From Aphanomyces cochlioides (Eukaryota; Oomycota; Saprolegniomycetes; Saprolegniales; Verrucalvaceae): 64,000 bases of DNA. Of this stretch, positions 46,271-55,939 are shown piece after piece. The notes under the pieces were generated by a model that was given only the letters and a program-made list of their open reading frames with translations, did not search any database and had not been told where the DNA came from. The stretch is taken from the NCBI GenBank assembly GCA_019828595.1, contig JAHQRK010000021.1, positions 372,001 to 436,000 on the forward strand. Reading direction: 5' to 3'. The stretch's first letter is position 1. Each line of letters opens with the position of its first letter. A program made the translations under genes and the position numbers.

Positions 46271-46293
46271 TGTCCGGGTAAAATTATCCGGAC
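46271..46293 (+). promoter_or_regulatory. CCGG motif pair upstream of PP2C
   Basis: TGTCCGGGTA (46271-46280) and TTATCCGGA (46284-46292), 40-60 bp before the PP2C ATG at 46333. Related to the palindromic ATCCGGAT motif. Confidence 0.4.
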
Positions 46294-46332
46294 AGGTCAG
46301 CTCCATCAGCACGTGTCAACCAGCACCTCGTC

Positions 46333-47771
46333 ATGACGGTGGCTTGGTTCGACGGGTTCAAGCTTCATGGACTCTTTGAAGGCATGTATGCATCATATGC
46401 GGTTGTATTCGTTGTTCTGGTTGTCGTGATCAAGTTTGCGCTGAGTGAAATCAGGTATATCCGCTCTTCCTGCTTCAATAGTCAACTGGGAATGTGTCCA
46501 CAGTTCATCCGACAAACCGCGTGGGAAACGCGTGCCGCCCGTCGACAACACAGTCTTATACCCATATGGAGTCGCGGAAATGCAGGTGTCTCGTCATGAG
46601 GTAGTTCTGCATCGCTCAACGTGTGACTGGATAGGGAAAACGACCGTACATGGAAGATCGATACGCAGTCGCAGGTAAACTGAACGGCGATGCGTTTGCA
46701 TCATTCTACGGCGTGTTTGATGGACATGGTGGCGATGGCGCTTCAGAGTAGGTGCTTTTGCTTTCTCGCTGATTCTCATTCTTGGTAGATATTGCGTGGA
46801 GGCTTTGTGCAACAACATCACGTCTGATCCAGCCTATCCATCGGATCCTAAGCAAGCATTGACGCGAGGATTCATTAAGACAGACTCCGACGTCAGTGCT
46901 TCCTTCTGCTCGACTGGATCTTAATATCACGAGTAGTACATCAAATTGGCGGATCGATATCATAAGGATGACGGCACGACTGCAATTGGGGTCCTCGTTC
47001 AAGGCAATACCATCCACGTCGCCAACGGTACCTCAATGTATTCATCGTCAATATCATGCCGTCACGTGTAGTTGGAGATTCTCGTGCCGTGCTCATCAAG
47101 AAGAATGGCGATGCCGTTGCGCTGTCGGTCGATCACAAGCCGAATCGTCAAGATGAGCGCGAACGTGTCAACAACATGGGCGGTCACGTTATCTTTTGGG
47201 GCGTCTGGCGTGTTGAAGGAATTCTCGCTGTCTCTCGGTACACTCCATTTCCTCCTCTCTATCCTATGGATGACCTTTGTAGCGCGATCGGAGATCGAAT
47301 GTTGAAGCCCTATGTGATAGCCGAGCCTGAGATTGTCGACATACAGCGAACTGATGCCGATCAAGCGATTGTCCTTGCTAGTGATGGCGTCTGGTATATC
47401 TCTCGATTTCCAAGGCAGCCTTTGACGCCTCTTTCTAGGGATGTTTTATCGAATGCTGAAGTTGCACGTCTCGTGCGTCAATCCGAGTCACCGCAAGTAA
47501 GGATCTCTCTCGCTCACCAACACTGATTTCCACATAGCTCGCAGCGAAGACCATTATGGAGTACGCTTACCAACGAGGAAGTCTCGACAACATCTGTGCG
47601 CTCGTGATTGATCTTGCTCGAGGAAACAGTAGCCTGGCACCTGCTCCTCAGGAAGCCAAGCCTAGTGTCAACAACAGCAGCAGTGGCGCAAGAGGATTGG
47701 CACTCGTCGAGGAAGACACGGAAGAACCGCTTGAGACAGACTCATCGGTCGTGACTGCAGAATTGGATTAG
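46333..47771 (+). CDS. Membrane-anchored PP2C protein phosphatase
   Basis: Spliced PPM/PP2C metal-dependent Ser/Thr phosphatase. Exon 1 encodes a membrane helix (YAVVFVVLVVVIKFAL). After introns the catalytic domain starts GVAEMQ-GKRPYMEDRYAVAG. Metal and phosphate residues lie in KRPYMEDR, YGVFDGHGGDGASEYC, GDSRAVLIKKNG and LAVSR-AIGD (joined across a 49-nt intron). They continue in LASDGVWDVLSN (after another intron) and DNICALVIDLA. The acidic C-terminus ends SSVVTAELD, TAG 47769-47771. A complete set of family motifs suggests an active enzyme. Upstream CCGG motifs; ends 25 bp from the convergent gene. Confidence 0.88.
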
Positions 47772-47796
47772 GCATATGGATAGGACTCATTCTCTC

Positions 47797-48306
47797 TTAT
47801 GAATCGAGGTGATGCGGTTTGAACTGCTTCGACACCATGGCACTCTGACTAATCACCGCTTCTGTATTGAACCGCAATTGCTTGATTCCATCGCGCTCGT
47901 GTGTCCATTTCTCTCTGTATGAATCAAGATCTGCGCCTGAGAGCGTCGCTGCTTTAAGTTCTCGAGGATGCGATTCACACGTCTTGGACGCTGGAACCCA
48001 TGTCGATGGCGGATGGAGACGGTCGGGCCCAATCAAGTTTGTGTAGTCATACCGCGGATTCACGTCAGGCTGTAGTCCAGCCCCAAACATAGGTTTCTTC
48101 ATGTCCTGTTGGATCTGCGTCGATGTCGTGTACAACGACGACGTCGTGAATCCTTGGGATAATTTTATGCCAGGACGATACGCTTCTTCGACGAAATTGC
48201 CCACGAGAGTGCCGCATTCATAAGTGCGTTTTCCTCCGCGGAGGATATTCGATCCACCGCCGCTGCCGCTGGACTGTCTGATTGGCTTCGACATGTGAAA
48301 TGGCAT
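47797..48306 (-). CDS. Small conserved-looking protein, possibly axonemal
   Basis: 169 aa, single exon, ATG at 48306 (a second in-frame ATG 12 bp on). The sequence ECGTLVGNFVEEAYRPG and TSSLYTTSTQ with many G-x-x-P turns, and WVPASKTCES, has the proline/tyrosine-punctuated style of small ciliary microtubule-inner or PIERCE-like proteins. Oomycete zoospores are flagellated, so this fits, but it is style-based inference and I do not recognise the family. Confidence 0.55.
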   Translation of the reverse strand: MPFHMSKPIRQSSGSGGGSNILRGGKRTYECGTLVGNFVEEAYRPGIKLSQGFTTSSLYTTSTQIQQDMKKPMFGAGLQPDVNPRYDYTNLIGPDRLHPPSTWVPASKTCESHPRELKAATLSGADLDSYREKWTHERDGIKQLRFNTEAVISQSAMVSKQFKPHHLDS

Positions 48307-48934
48307 GGTCGCTACCTCCCATCATGGCGCCCTTTCCACTTGCCGTTGGATATTTTTGTCAAATGTCAAATACAATAAATAGTCTGATATTACACTATTT
48401 AAAACTTATATTTTAGTGTAATATTGTCACGTCGAGGCTCCGCCATGGACGTCGCTGCAGATCAACACAGACCCGCTGCGCTGCTCTAAAGCATAGAAAT
48501 TAATCAAGCATCAAGTTTGCTTTGTGGGTTGAGCGCGTGTATATGATGGTGACGCCTCGGGGTATTTTATCGTGACAGGTTTTCGATAATTTAATCAAGA
48601 CAAATTGTAAATATGTGGCTGTATCAACAAAGTGGGATGTGGTGACGTGGAATTGATTGTCTCGATGTCTCTAGCGATACTCGTAGAGCTGTGGCAAATG
48701 CCCAGGATGGAACGAGCGAGCTTTCCATGCTTTCTTTGTCGTCTGATGTTGACGCATCGTCGAGTGCTTTGCAGACTGCGACGTGGCAATTGGTCATTTG
48801 AGATTCTAAAAGTAGAATTTCGATTTAAGACGATATTTTCAATTTAAACTTGAAATTTGTATGAAGTTTCAAAAAATGGTTATATTTTTCTTGGTATTTT
48901 CAAATAGGATGACACTTTTCAAATTGCAAGGAAG
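48307..48934. other. Divergent intergenic region
   Basis: AT-rich 5' region between the small protein (minus) and the small membrane protein (plus). Short frames near 48595-48847 lack features. No CCGGAT motif. Confidence 0.5.
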
Positions 48935-49411
48935 ATGATCAACCTCACGTTAACGCAAGTGGTGTTTGTGCCGCCGATGCTCATCCTCTTGGGCGCTGTC
49001 TCGTTGCTCAACTTTAAGAACTTGTTTGTCTTGATCACTAACTGTACGTTCTCCTGATATATTTGCCTGAGCGCTGATGTGATGAGCTCTAGATTCGACG
49101 AAATACTCTTCCAACGAAATCATCAAGACGATCAAGCCTGGTATGTGTTTTTGAGTGCTTGGAACCAATTCTCAAAATGCATGATAGGTCTTGTCTACGT
49201 CAAGAACTTTTTGGAAGCTGTGGTTGGCAAAGCGTCGAGTTTTACGTTCAAGTTGGAACACATTTTGCTCGTCGCGATCATTTTCGCGCTTTTTGCTGTG
49301 GCGAATGAAATTGCCGTCGGCAATGAATTGAAGGAAAAGGAACTTAAATTGTTGCGTGCCCAAGCGAAGGCTGCGAATGAAAAGAAGGAAGGCGACAAGA
49401 AGAAAGACTAA
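48935..49411 (+). CDS. Small two-helix membrane protein
   Basis: Three short exons. MINLTLTQVVFVPPMLILLG is an N-terminal membrane helix. It is joined through introns (about 49032-49093 and 49140-49187) to NYSTKYSSNEIIKTIKPG, then LVYVKNFLEAVV and a second helix, LLVAIIFALFAVANEIAV. The lysine/glutamate-rich tail ends KKEGDKKKD, a di-lysine-like end that could act in ER retention (inference). About 124 aa. Family unknown. Ends 82 bp from convergent CDT1. Confidence 0.65.
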
Positions 49412-49493
49412 GCCGATGATGCATGTCTAGGAGTCTCATGCTAGTTACTGTGTCATACCTTGACGTTGAATATTCCAACATGTTTCACATTCA

Positions 49494-50730
49494 TTAATTT
49501 AGCTTTACGCTCTTCGATATGATCTGCTTGACGGCAGGATATCTCTGCTTTGGATTAAGTCGGACGACACGTGTCTTGTCGCTCACAACGACGGTGAGCC
49601 AGAAAGGAACTTTCTCGGCCACGCGTTCAATCTGTTCCTTGATTTTGTCTACCACCATGCCATTAATGATCATCTTTAGCATGGTGACTATACCTGGAAT
49701 CGGCGCCTTGTTGAGATTTTGCACGAGTTTGTCGAGCTCAAAGGCGGTCTTTCCAGTGAATACAGAGTATGCTTGGATTTGATCACATAATTGAGGCAGT
49801 GTCGCCTCAATGCGATCGTTGGCGCCATCGGCTGCATTGTTCTTCAATACATTTCGCTGCCATTCAGCCGTGCGAACCTAATCAAGTTCAGGAAATCGAC
49901 TTGGTCAATGCAAGGAATACCTTCTTGACAAGCCATGACGGCAGTCCTTCGAGTTCTTTTGGCAACGGCTTGGCTAGAAACGCAGCTTGCTCCAGTGGTG
50001 TCAATGCTGCAGCAGCTGCTGCATGTCGGACTTCTTGAGACCTTAATTGAGCCATTGGCGTTGGTCCCATGGCTTCTTCTGCTGACGGCAAGGACGCCTA
50101 TCATATGTTAGTCGTCGATAACATTCATATCGAGCAAGTGTAGACCTCAGGAACTTCGAAATCGTCGGCAGTGGGGTTGGATGCCAAATAGTCTGCCAAT
50201 TTGTCGTTCAAAGCAGTGCAAAACGTCGTCATGCGCTTGGGAAAGGATAAACTTGACGTTTTAATACTAAGTTCAGGCAATGTGTTGTCCGTGGACTTGG
50301 TAAACGAGAGATCATAAGCTTCAGGGTAGACGGTGACGATACGTGCAAAGTCTTGGATCGTAAATGTGCTTCAATCACAATGAGACGCTTTACTCATGAG
50401 CGAGTTACCATTTGCTCGAGGATTCCACAGCAGCTTTGATAGTTGGAAAATCTGCCGTCCGGTGGTACAATTGCAGCGTTGTCAGGCTAAACTCAAGCGA
50501 CGAGAAGAGATGGACGAGATGGACGGCAGTCGGTGGCATGTGTTCACTCAGTCCATAAGTCGCAAACGACGTCGCATCAACAACTTTGGCTTTCTTCTCA
50601 ACATTAGCAGTCTTTTCTTCTTCCTAGCAATGTCAGTTGGCGGTTGAATACCTTCGATTTGCTGTACCTCTGCTTCCTCGAAGGCCCGTTTCTGTGCCGC
50701 GGCCTTTGCTTCGGCTCGCCTGACCGACAT
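49494..50730 (-). CDS. CDT1: DNA replication licensing factor CDT1
   Basis: Spliced gene for CDT1, which loads MCM helicase at origins and is blocked by geminin in animals. Start MSVRRAEAKAAAQKRAFEE. The central domain is YGLSEHMPPTAVHLVHLFSS then FPTIKAAVESSS, and after an intron TFTIQDFARIVTVYPEAYDL, the CDT1-family core. An alanine-rich middle segment follows (LRSQEVRHAAAAAALTPLEQ, LEGLPSWLVKKVF). The C-terminal winged helix, ATLPQLCDQIQAYSVFTGKT and VPFWLTVVVSDKTRVVRL, ends KSVKLN (TAA 49494-49496). Three CCGGAT motifs sit just upstream of the ATG. Confidence 0.82.
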
Positions 50731-50740
50731 TTTCACTATG

Positions 50741-50784
50741 ATCCGGATAATAGAATACGTCCGGATATCGTTTATCCGGATAAG
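50741..50784 (-). promoter_or_regulatory. Triple CCGGAT cluster at the CDT1 promoter
   Basis: ATCCGGATAA at 50741-50750, GTCCGGATAT at 50759-50768 and TTTATCCGGATAAG at 50771-50784, all within 55 bp of the CDT1 ATG (50730). The densest cluster of this palindrome in the window. Confidence 0.55.
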
Positions 50785-50878
50785 TGGATGGGGTGCAGGG
50801 GTTGTATGCCTTATCAGGTTGAACAATGGAAGCAAGAGTTGACGACGAGCTGTATTTCTTTACAGACAACGCAAAGAT

Positions 50879-51671
50879 TTACTTATCGATTGCCTGAAAG
50901 CTGTGGCCGCAGTGAGGACACCAAGCTGGCACGACTTCGCGCTTCTTGGTGAGCAGCCAGATGAGTTTTTCCTGACGCTTGATACTTGCCGTGAGCTCGA
51001 CCATTTCCCGTGATGTTGGTTTTGTCTGCTTGCGAGCCTTCTTGGATTGAATGAGTTCACTCAAGATTGTGCGCTCCCGAGTAATTTGGTTGTTTAGACT
51101 GGTAGTATCTTCCTAAATGATCAATGAGTCTGTGCACGGGGTGATCAATTCGACCTGTGTGGTTGCCGATTCTACTTTGAACGTCAAGTGGCAATTGACA
51201 CAATAGCCATATGCGTCGAAGAGTGCATGCCATGGACTCTCGGATGGAAGAGATTGCAAATTTTCAATGACCGTAGCTGGGATTTCCATCGTTTTGAAGA
51301 CGACGCTCCTGCCATCTTTTGCTGCACATAAGAGATCCACCCTCCGTTGTAGCACATGGATCGCTATGACAATGCCCTAGTCAGCAGCTAGGTCAAAAGA
51401 TAGCCTTCTTTATGAACCTACCGCCAGATTCGTCACTGTCCCGCGCAGGATAAAACGATACCCGACTTGGATCTACACAAGCATGGTTAGAGCGAGCATG
51501 ATCAGCAAGGACTACATTTTTCAGCCAGTCTAGAGTATTGGATCGCTTGCACACGCTGCATCGTAGAGTCTTGTCATCAGGACGCCTGGCTGTGCAATAG
51601 AGGCACAACTGTGACTCTGGAGGCGTTGGGGCGCATGATAGTTCAAAGGGGCCATTCCATTGAAGCTGCAT
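50879..51671 (-). CDS. Zinc-ligand protein with coiled coil, unknown family
   Basis: Spliced gene from the ATG at 51671 (MQLQWNGPFELSCAPTP). The first zinc-type cluster is CLYCTARRPDDK-TLRCSVCKRS. After an intron near 51370-51420 come a middle segment (VVFKTMEIPATVIENLQSLP) and YGYCVNCHLTF, a second CxxC. A coiled coil (LIQSKKARKQTKPTSREM) precedes the C-terminal WCPHCGHSFQ. Six or more CxxC-type ligands suggest structural zinc. Function not recognised. It lies head-to-tail with CDT1 and has the CCGGAT motif before its start. Confidence 0.6.
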
Positions 51672-51702
51672 TTTCTACGTTGAGAGTTTCTTGTCCGAAT
51701 AA

Positions 51703-51712
51703 TATCCGGATA
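51703..51712 (-). promoter_or_regulatory. TATCCGGATA palindrome
   Basis: Perfect 10-bp palindrome 31 bp upstream of the ATG at 51671. Confidence 0.5.
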
Positions 51713-51900
51713 CGACCTTTCGTCCATCGCGATATATCTTCATGACATTCATGCACTTCCTCGCCAACTTGGCGGGTGCAAGCGGCGCTAGAGAAGTAAG
51801 ACCACCTTTGAACAGCCTCTTTGTATGTTTGATTACAAGCAAAGACGCCAAGGTATTCGAAGTTCCATTGATTTCCCCAAAAATGAGACGAGCCTGTCGA

Positions 51901-52914
51901 CTACACGACTTTGGTGTCGGGAAGATTGAGGTATTCAAGCATGGATCCCTCGTAGACGCGGACGGTGGGGAAGTCGAGGATCTCTTCCAAGACGAACGCA
52001 GTATGCGCAGCGCGAATGCCACGCTGGCAGTACGTAATGACAGGCTTGTCGGGGGTTAAACCAGCGGCGTGGACAAGTTCGAGCAATTGCTCCTTGGGCT
52101 TGAATTGGCCATTCGCTTGGAGCGCATCCGACCATTCGAAGTGTAGTGCACGAGGGACATGGCCTGGGCGCGCGTTGCCGTTTGGATTCGCGCCAGTAAA
52201 TTCAGCTTCCGAACGCGTGTCCAGAATATGCACACCATTGTCATCAGCAGCGACGATCTTCTTCAATTCATCCAGGTCGATGACGCGCTTGGTGTCTTTA
52301 ACGATCCTATTTGAGAAAAGAGTGATACGTGATGGACTACGATCGAGACAATTACTTTGGCTTGTCCGCTGAGGAGTCCTTGGTCGATGGCTCGACGCAA
52401 GACACTTCAAAATCGTTTTCGACCCAGTAGCGCCAGCCACCGTTCAAAACCTTGATTTGACCCCTGGGGATACCATAATATCGGCTCACCCACCATGCTC
52501 GCGTCGCTTGCTATCATCAATCATATTGTTGGATTCAAAATCCCCAACGATAGGTACCAAATGGTGGGCGTCATCGTAGAAAACAAGTGTTGTTGATTCA
52601 TCGACGGGCAACTTATCCAAGTACGACCGAAAGAACGACTCCGAGACGATTTGGAATGGGTCTTTGGGATCCTACATAACCGGCAGGGTAAAAAAAGGCG
52701 AAGGGAACAGCATCTATGAATGTACCTTGGACGGTAGACCGAAAAAATGCGCGTTCGGGACATGGCCACGCTTATATCCATCGGGAGAACCACAGTCCAT
52801 GATCCCGAGATTATCCTTGGTGTCAACAACCCATTCTGGAGTGACTAAAGTGTGTTTGAGGCGTCCCAAGTGTCGAGAGGGCACTGCTTTCGTCAAGGCG
52901 AGACTCTTCAGCAT
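51901..52914 (-). CDS. Two-domain sulfurtransferase (3-mercaptopyruvate/thiosulfate type)
   Basis: Tandem-rhodanese enzyme that moves sulfur from mercaptopyruvate or thiosulfate to an acceptor. The first domain starts MLKSLALTKAVPSRHLG, with LVTPEWVVDTK and RGHVPNAHFF. Introns then join to DPKDPFQIVSESFFRSYLDK, LVFYDDAHHL-QATRAWWVSRYYG and IKVLNGGWRYW. The second domain runs IVKDTKRVIDLDELKKIV, HILDTRSEAEFTG, PGHVPRALHF and the active-site loop ITYCQRGIRAAHTAF, with the catalytic Cys in a CQRGIR loop. The loop resembles neither CGSGVT nor CRKGVT exactly, so donor preference is open. TAG at 51901-51903. Upstream CCGGATAA motif. Confidence 0.88.
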
Positions 52915-52950
52915 GTCGCCAAGATCGCCAGTTGCCTTGAAAACAGTGGC

Positions 52951-52960
52951 ATCCGGATAA
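52951..52960 (-). promoter_or_regulatory. ATCCGGATAA motif
   Basis: Exact motif 36 bp upstream of the sulfurtransferase ATG at 52914. Confidence 0.5.
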
Positions 52961-53800
52961 ATATTTCGTTGTTGAACTGGCCAAAATTCACAAAACCCTA
53001 CAAAAAATCATGAGAAATCATTCAAAATCGAATTGGTTATTTAAATTCCAAGTCAATTTTGCATTTATAAAGCAATCATGGGGAACGGGCGGCATCTTAT
53101 GAACGATGGAAAAGCAACTAAATTCAAATGTGCTTGTCAACTCAGTAATGTGACAGCAATTCTGATTGATTCCCTTGATGTGTGCCAAAAATAATTGCAT
53201 TTTATGAGAAATCTTTGGCGAGGAGCAATTTCCAACGGAGATTTGATTGATTGTGGAGTTGTAACTGCTGCCAAAAAGCTTTATCCAAACGATTCAAGCT
53301 CGAGCTTGGGTATCAAGGTGAGATTGCTCAGCTGAAAGAGAACGCCAGTCATGCTTGAATCTCCGATCGCCCCAGCCATCATTGATATTCACTTTTTCTA
53401 AAATACCTCTTGCGTAACAACCATAATGAGATGTGCCTTGCACAACAGTTTTACAGTTCTTCCCCATCCATAAGTTCCTCGTTCTGGGTTTAAAATACCA
53501 TCAAGTTATCGTCGTCGTTGTTAGCTCCCGATAACCACTGTTTCTCCTTCATGTCATCTCCAAAATGCTAAAAATAGACTATGAAGTGTAACAAAAGAGC
53601 GAATCTTTCAGCTTACGCCTGTTAGAAAAGTTTGTCTCTACTATTGCATCTCTTCTGACCTTTAAGCCTTGCACTTGCAGCCACTCTGCACACCACGACA
53701 CCACCATCAACGTGGCTCTCCTGCTTGCCTATGCTAAACCATCACTCACTCTTTTTCCTAGTTCTATGTTGTCGTTGATAAAATGCGTTATCCTCTTTAT
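52961..53800. other. Intergenic before the foldback element
   Basis: No supported gene; AT-rich with short frames only (for example 53018-53200, minus). Confidence 0.45.
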
Positions 53801-53988
53801 TACCGTATCGGTCATATTATCTCACCAGCATTCATGTCTCACCACTAGGCAAAAGTTCATATATATTCACCAGGTTCGGGGGATTCGTTCATATCTACTC
53901 ACCACCATGAAGATCATATCTATTCACCAGGGGTAGGTGAATATTCGGTCATAATATGTTTGTCGTTTTTGATTGAGCCTTAAACTTT

Positions 53989-54473
53989 ATAAAATACCTT
54001 TCATTTCGATTTATTCACCGTGTCCGATGCGTTTGGCTCACGGCTAGGGAACCCACAGGTTACTGGTTCGAGTGCCCGAGTGCGCATTTTTGATAAAATT
54101 TTGTATAATCCCATGTCTGATTGTTTGGCTCCAAATACCATTGATTGCTCCTACCTCACGCACAGTAGGAAACGCATAGATCTCATTCCTTCAATGTGCA
54201 GCAGGCGAGAAACTAGCATTCCAATGTATGCTGCAGCGTCATTGAGCACTGGCAGGAATCTCAAATCCTGTTTACAACAACAGTCTCTCGATGATTCTGT
54301 TGTTGTACACAGACTTTGAACTCCATGCCAATGCTCAATGATGCATTGACATACCGCTGCTTGCAACTACAGAGCATGTATGTGTGATAGCTCTGTGGTT
54401 GCGAATAGACTGAATGCCATAGCGTCATACCTCACGTCCTGTCTACAACAACAGTCTCTCTATGATTCTGTTG
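53989..54473 (+). repeat. Left long arm of the foldback element
   Basis: Matches 55064-55548 in reverse complement with at least one substitution (GGGAACC here, GGAAACC there) and otherwise appears identical over 485 bp. Contains a tRNA-like A-box/B-box pair (about 54034-54048 and 54065-54076). It also holds a 171-bp tandem unit starting ACAACAACAG (54274 and 54445), each unit with an ACAACAACAG..CTGTTGTTGT hairpin. Confidence 0.85.
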
Positions 54474-55063
54474 TTGTACACAGACTTTGAACTACATGCC
54501 AATGCTCAATGATGCATTGACATACCGCTGCTTGCCATCACAGAGCATGTATGTGTGATAGCTCTGTGGTTGCGAATAGACTGTGTGCCTTAGCGTCATT
54601 GAGCGCTGGCAGGAATCTCACGTCCTGTCTACAGACTTTAGGCTGCATGCCAAAGCTCAAAGACGCCTTGGCATACGTCTAGTTGCATCCGGACAAGTGC
54701 ATGTGTGTTGGCTTAGTAGAATTTGCCATGTGTACCTCCGCATCAACTAGCACAAGCATGCGACCTGTTTACAGTGGTAGTCTCATGGTGATTCTGTGCC
54801 GTGCTTACTACGTGCAGCAACAAAGCCCAATCGTTCATATTATGGAAGCTGTGTCTATACTTGTGCATTTGACACAGGCCGAGCAATTCGAACGCGAAGG
54901 ATTGAGATGAGCTATAATATCAGTTTAGAGCAATAGGAACATCGAGAGCAGGTCGTTGTCAGGAAGTTTTGAGATGCATGTCAATACATAGTGATGCATT
55001 GCAATGTCTACTTGCGTCAAGGCGTCTTTGAGCATTGGCATGCAGCCAAAAGTCGGTGTACAG

Positions 55064-55548
55064 CAACAGAATCATAGAGAGACTGTTGTTGTAGACAGGA
55101 CGTGAGGTATGACGCTATGGCATTCAGTCTATTCGCAACCACAGAGCTATCACACATACATGCTCTGTAGTTGCAAGCAGCGGTATGTCAATGCATCATT
55201 GAGCATTGGCATGGAGTTCAAAGTCTGTGTACAACAACAGAATCATCGAGAGACTGTTGTTGTAAACAGGATTTGAGATTCCTGCCAGTGCTCAATGACG
55301 CTGCAGCATACATTGGAATGCTAGTTTCTCGCCTGCTGCACATTGAAGGAATGAGATCTATGCGTTTCCTACTGTGCGTGAGGTAGGAGCAATCAATGGT
55401 ATTTGGAGCCAAACAATCAGACATGGGATTATACAAAATTTTATCAAAAATGCGCACTCGGGCACTCGAACCAGTAACCTGTGGGTTTCCTAGCCGTGAG
55501 CCAAACGCATCGGACACGGTGAATAAATCGAAATGAAAGGTATTTTAT
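55064..55548 (-). repeat. Right long arm of the foldback element
   Basis: Inverted partner of 53989-54473. The near-perfect match over 485 bp means recent formation or ongoing gene conversion between arms. Confidence 0.85.
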
Positions 55549-55763
55549 TAATCCATACGTTGATTAAATTGTACAAAATAGTTCATCATTAGCTTAGTAT
55601 CGCTCGAAATATCTGATGGGTCATCTCAGCATTCGTTCATATGTGTTCACCAGGCAAATGAGGATCGTTCAAAATGATTCACCAGAGCCGAGCCATGTGT
55701 TCACTCACCAAGCCGAAATTTCGTGGTGAGATAATATGACCGATACGGTATAGCTGGACTTCA

Positions 55764-55773
55764 TTATCCGGAT
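55764..55773 (+). promoter_or_regulatory. TTATCCGGAT motif upstream of PA2G4
   Basis: 167 bp before the PA2G4 ATG and only 14 bp outside the foldback element, so the element inserted next to, not into, this site. Confidence 0.4.
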
Positions 55774-55939
55774 GGGTTCTTTTTTAGCATTTTTGGTTGA
55801 TGGAAGTATACAAAGTCCAAGTGAAAAGTCGCGCGTTTCCAGCGAGTGGCTGAGCTGACGAAACACTTGAAGTTTGTATACAAGTGAGGCGAAACCAGTG
55901 ATTTGGACAGCCAAAGCCCATTTTTCCACCCAAGACAAC

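Larger units (their letters stand above)
53801..55750. mobile_element. 1.95-kb foldback element
   Basis: Perfect 27-bp outer inverted repeats (53801-53827 and 55724-55750) begin TACCGTATCGGTCATATTAT. Inside them, TTCACCAGG-type short repeats follow, then long inverted arms (53989-54473 and 55064-55548). The unique centre, about 590 bp, carries further diverged copies of the same motifs. Frames seen in the arms are mirror images of each other and not genes. I see no obvious target duplication; superfamily not assigned. Confidence 0.85.

Noticed and set aside
51742..52059. Plus-strand frame over the sulfurtransferase C-terminus
   Set aside because: Antisense shadow of the second rhodanese domain.
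54020..54319. A 99-codon frame in the foldback left arm, with an identical mirror copy at 55218-55517
   Set aside because: Identity between the copies follows from the inverted repeat; no ATG-context, motif or codon bias supports a protein.
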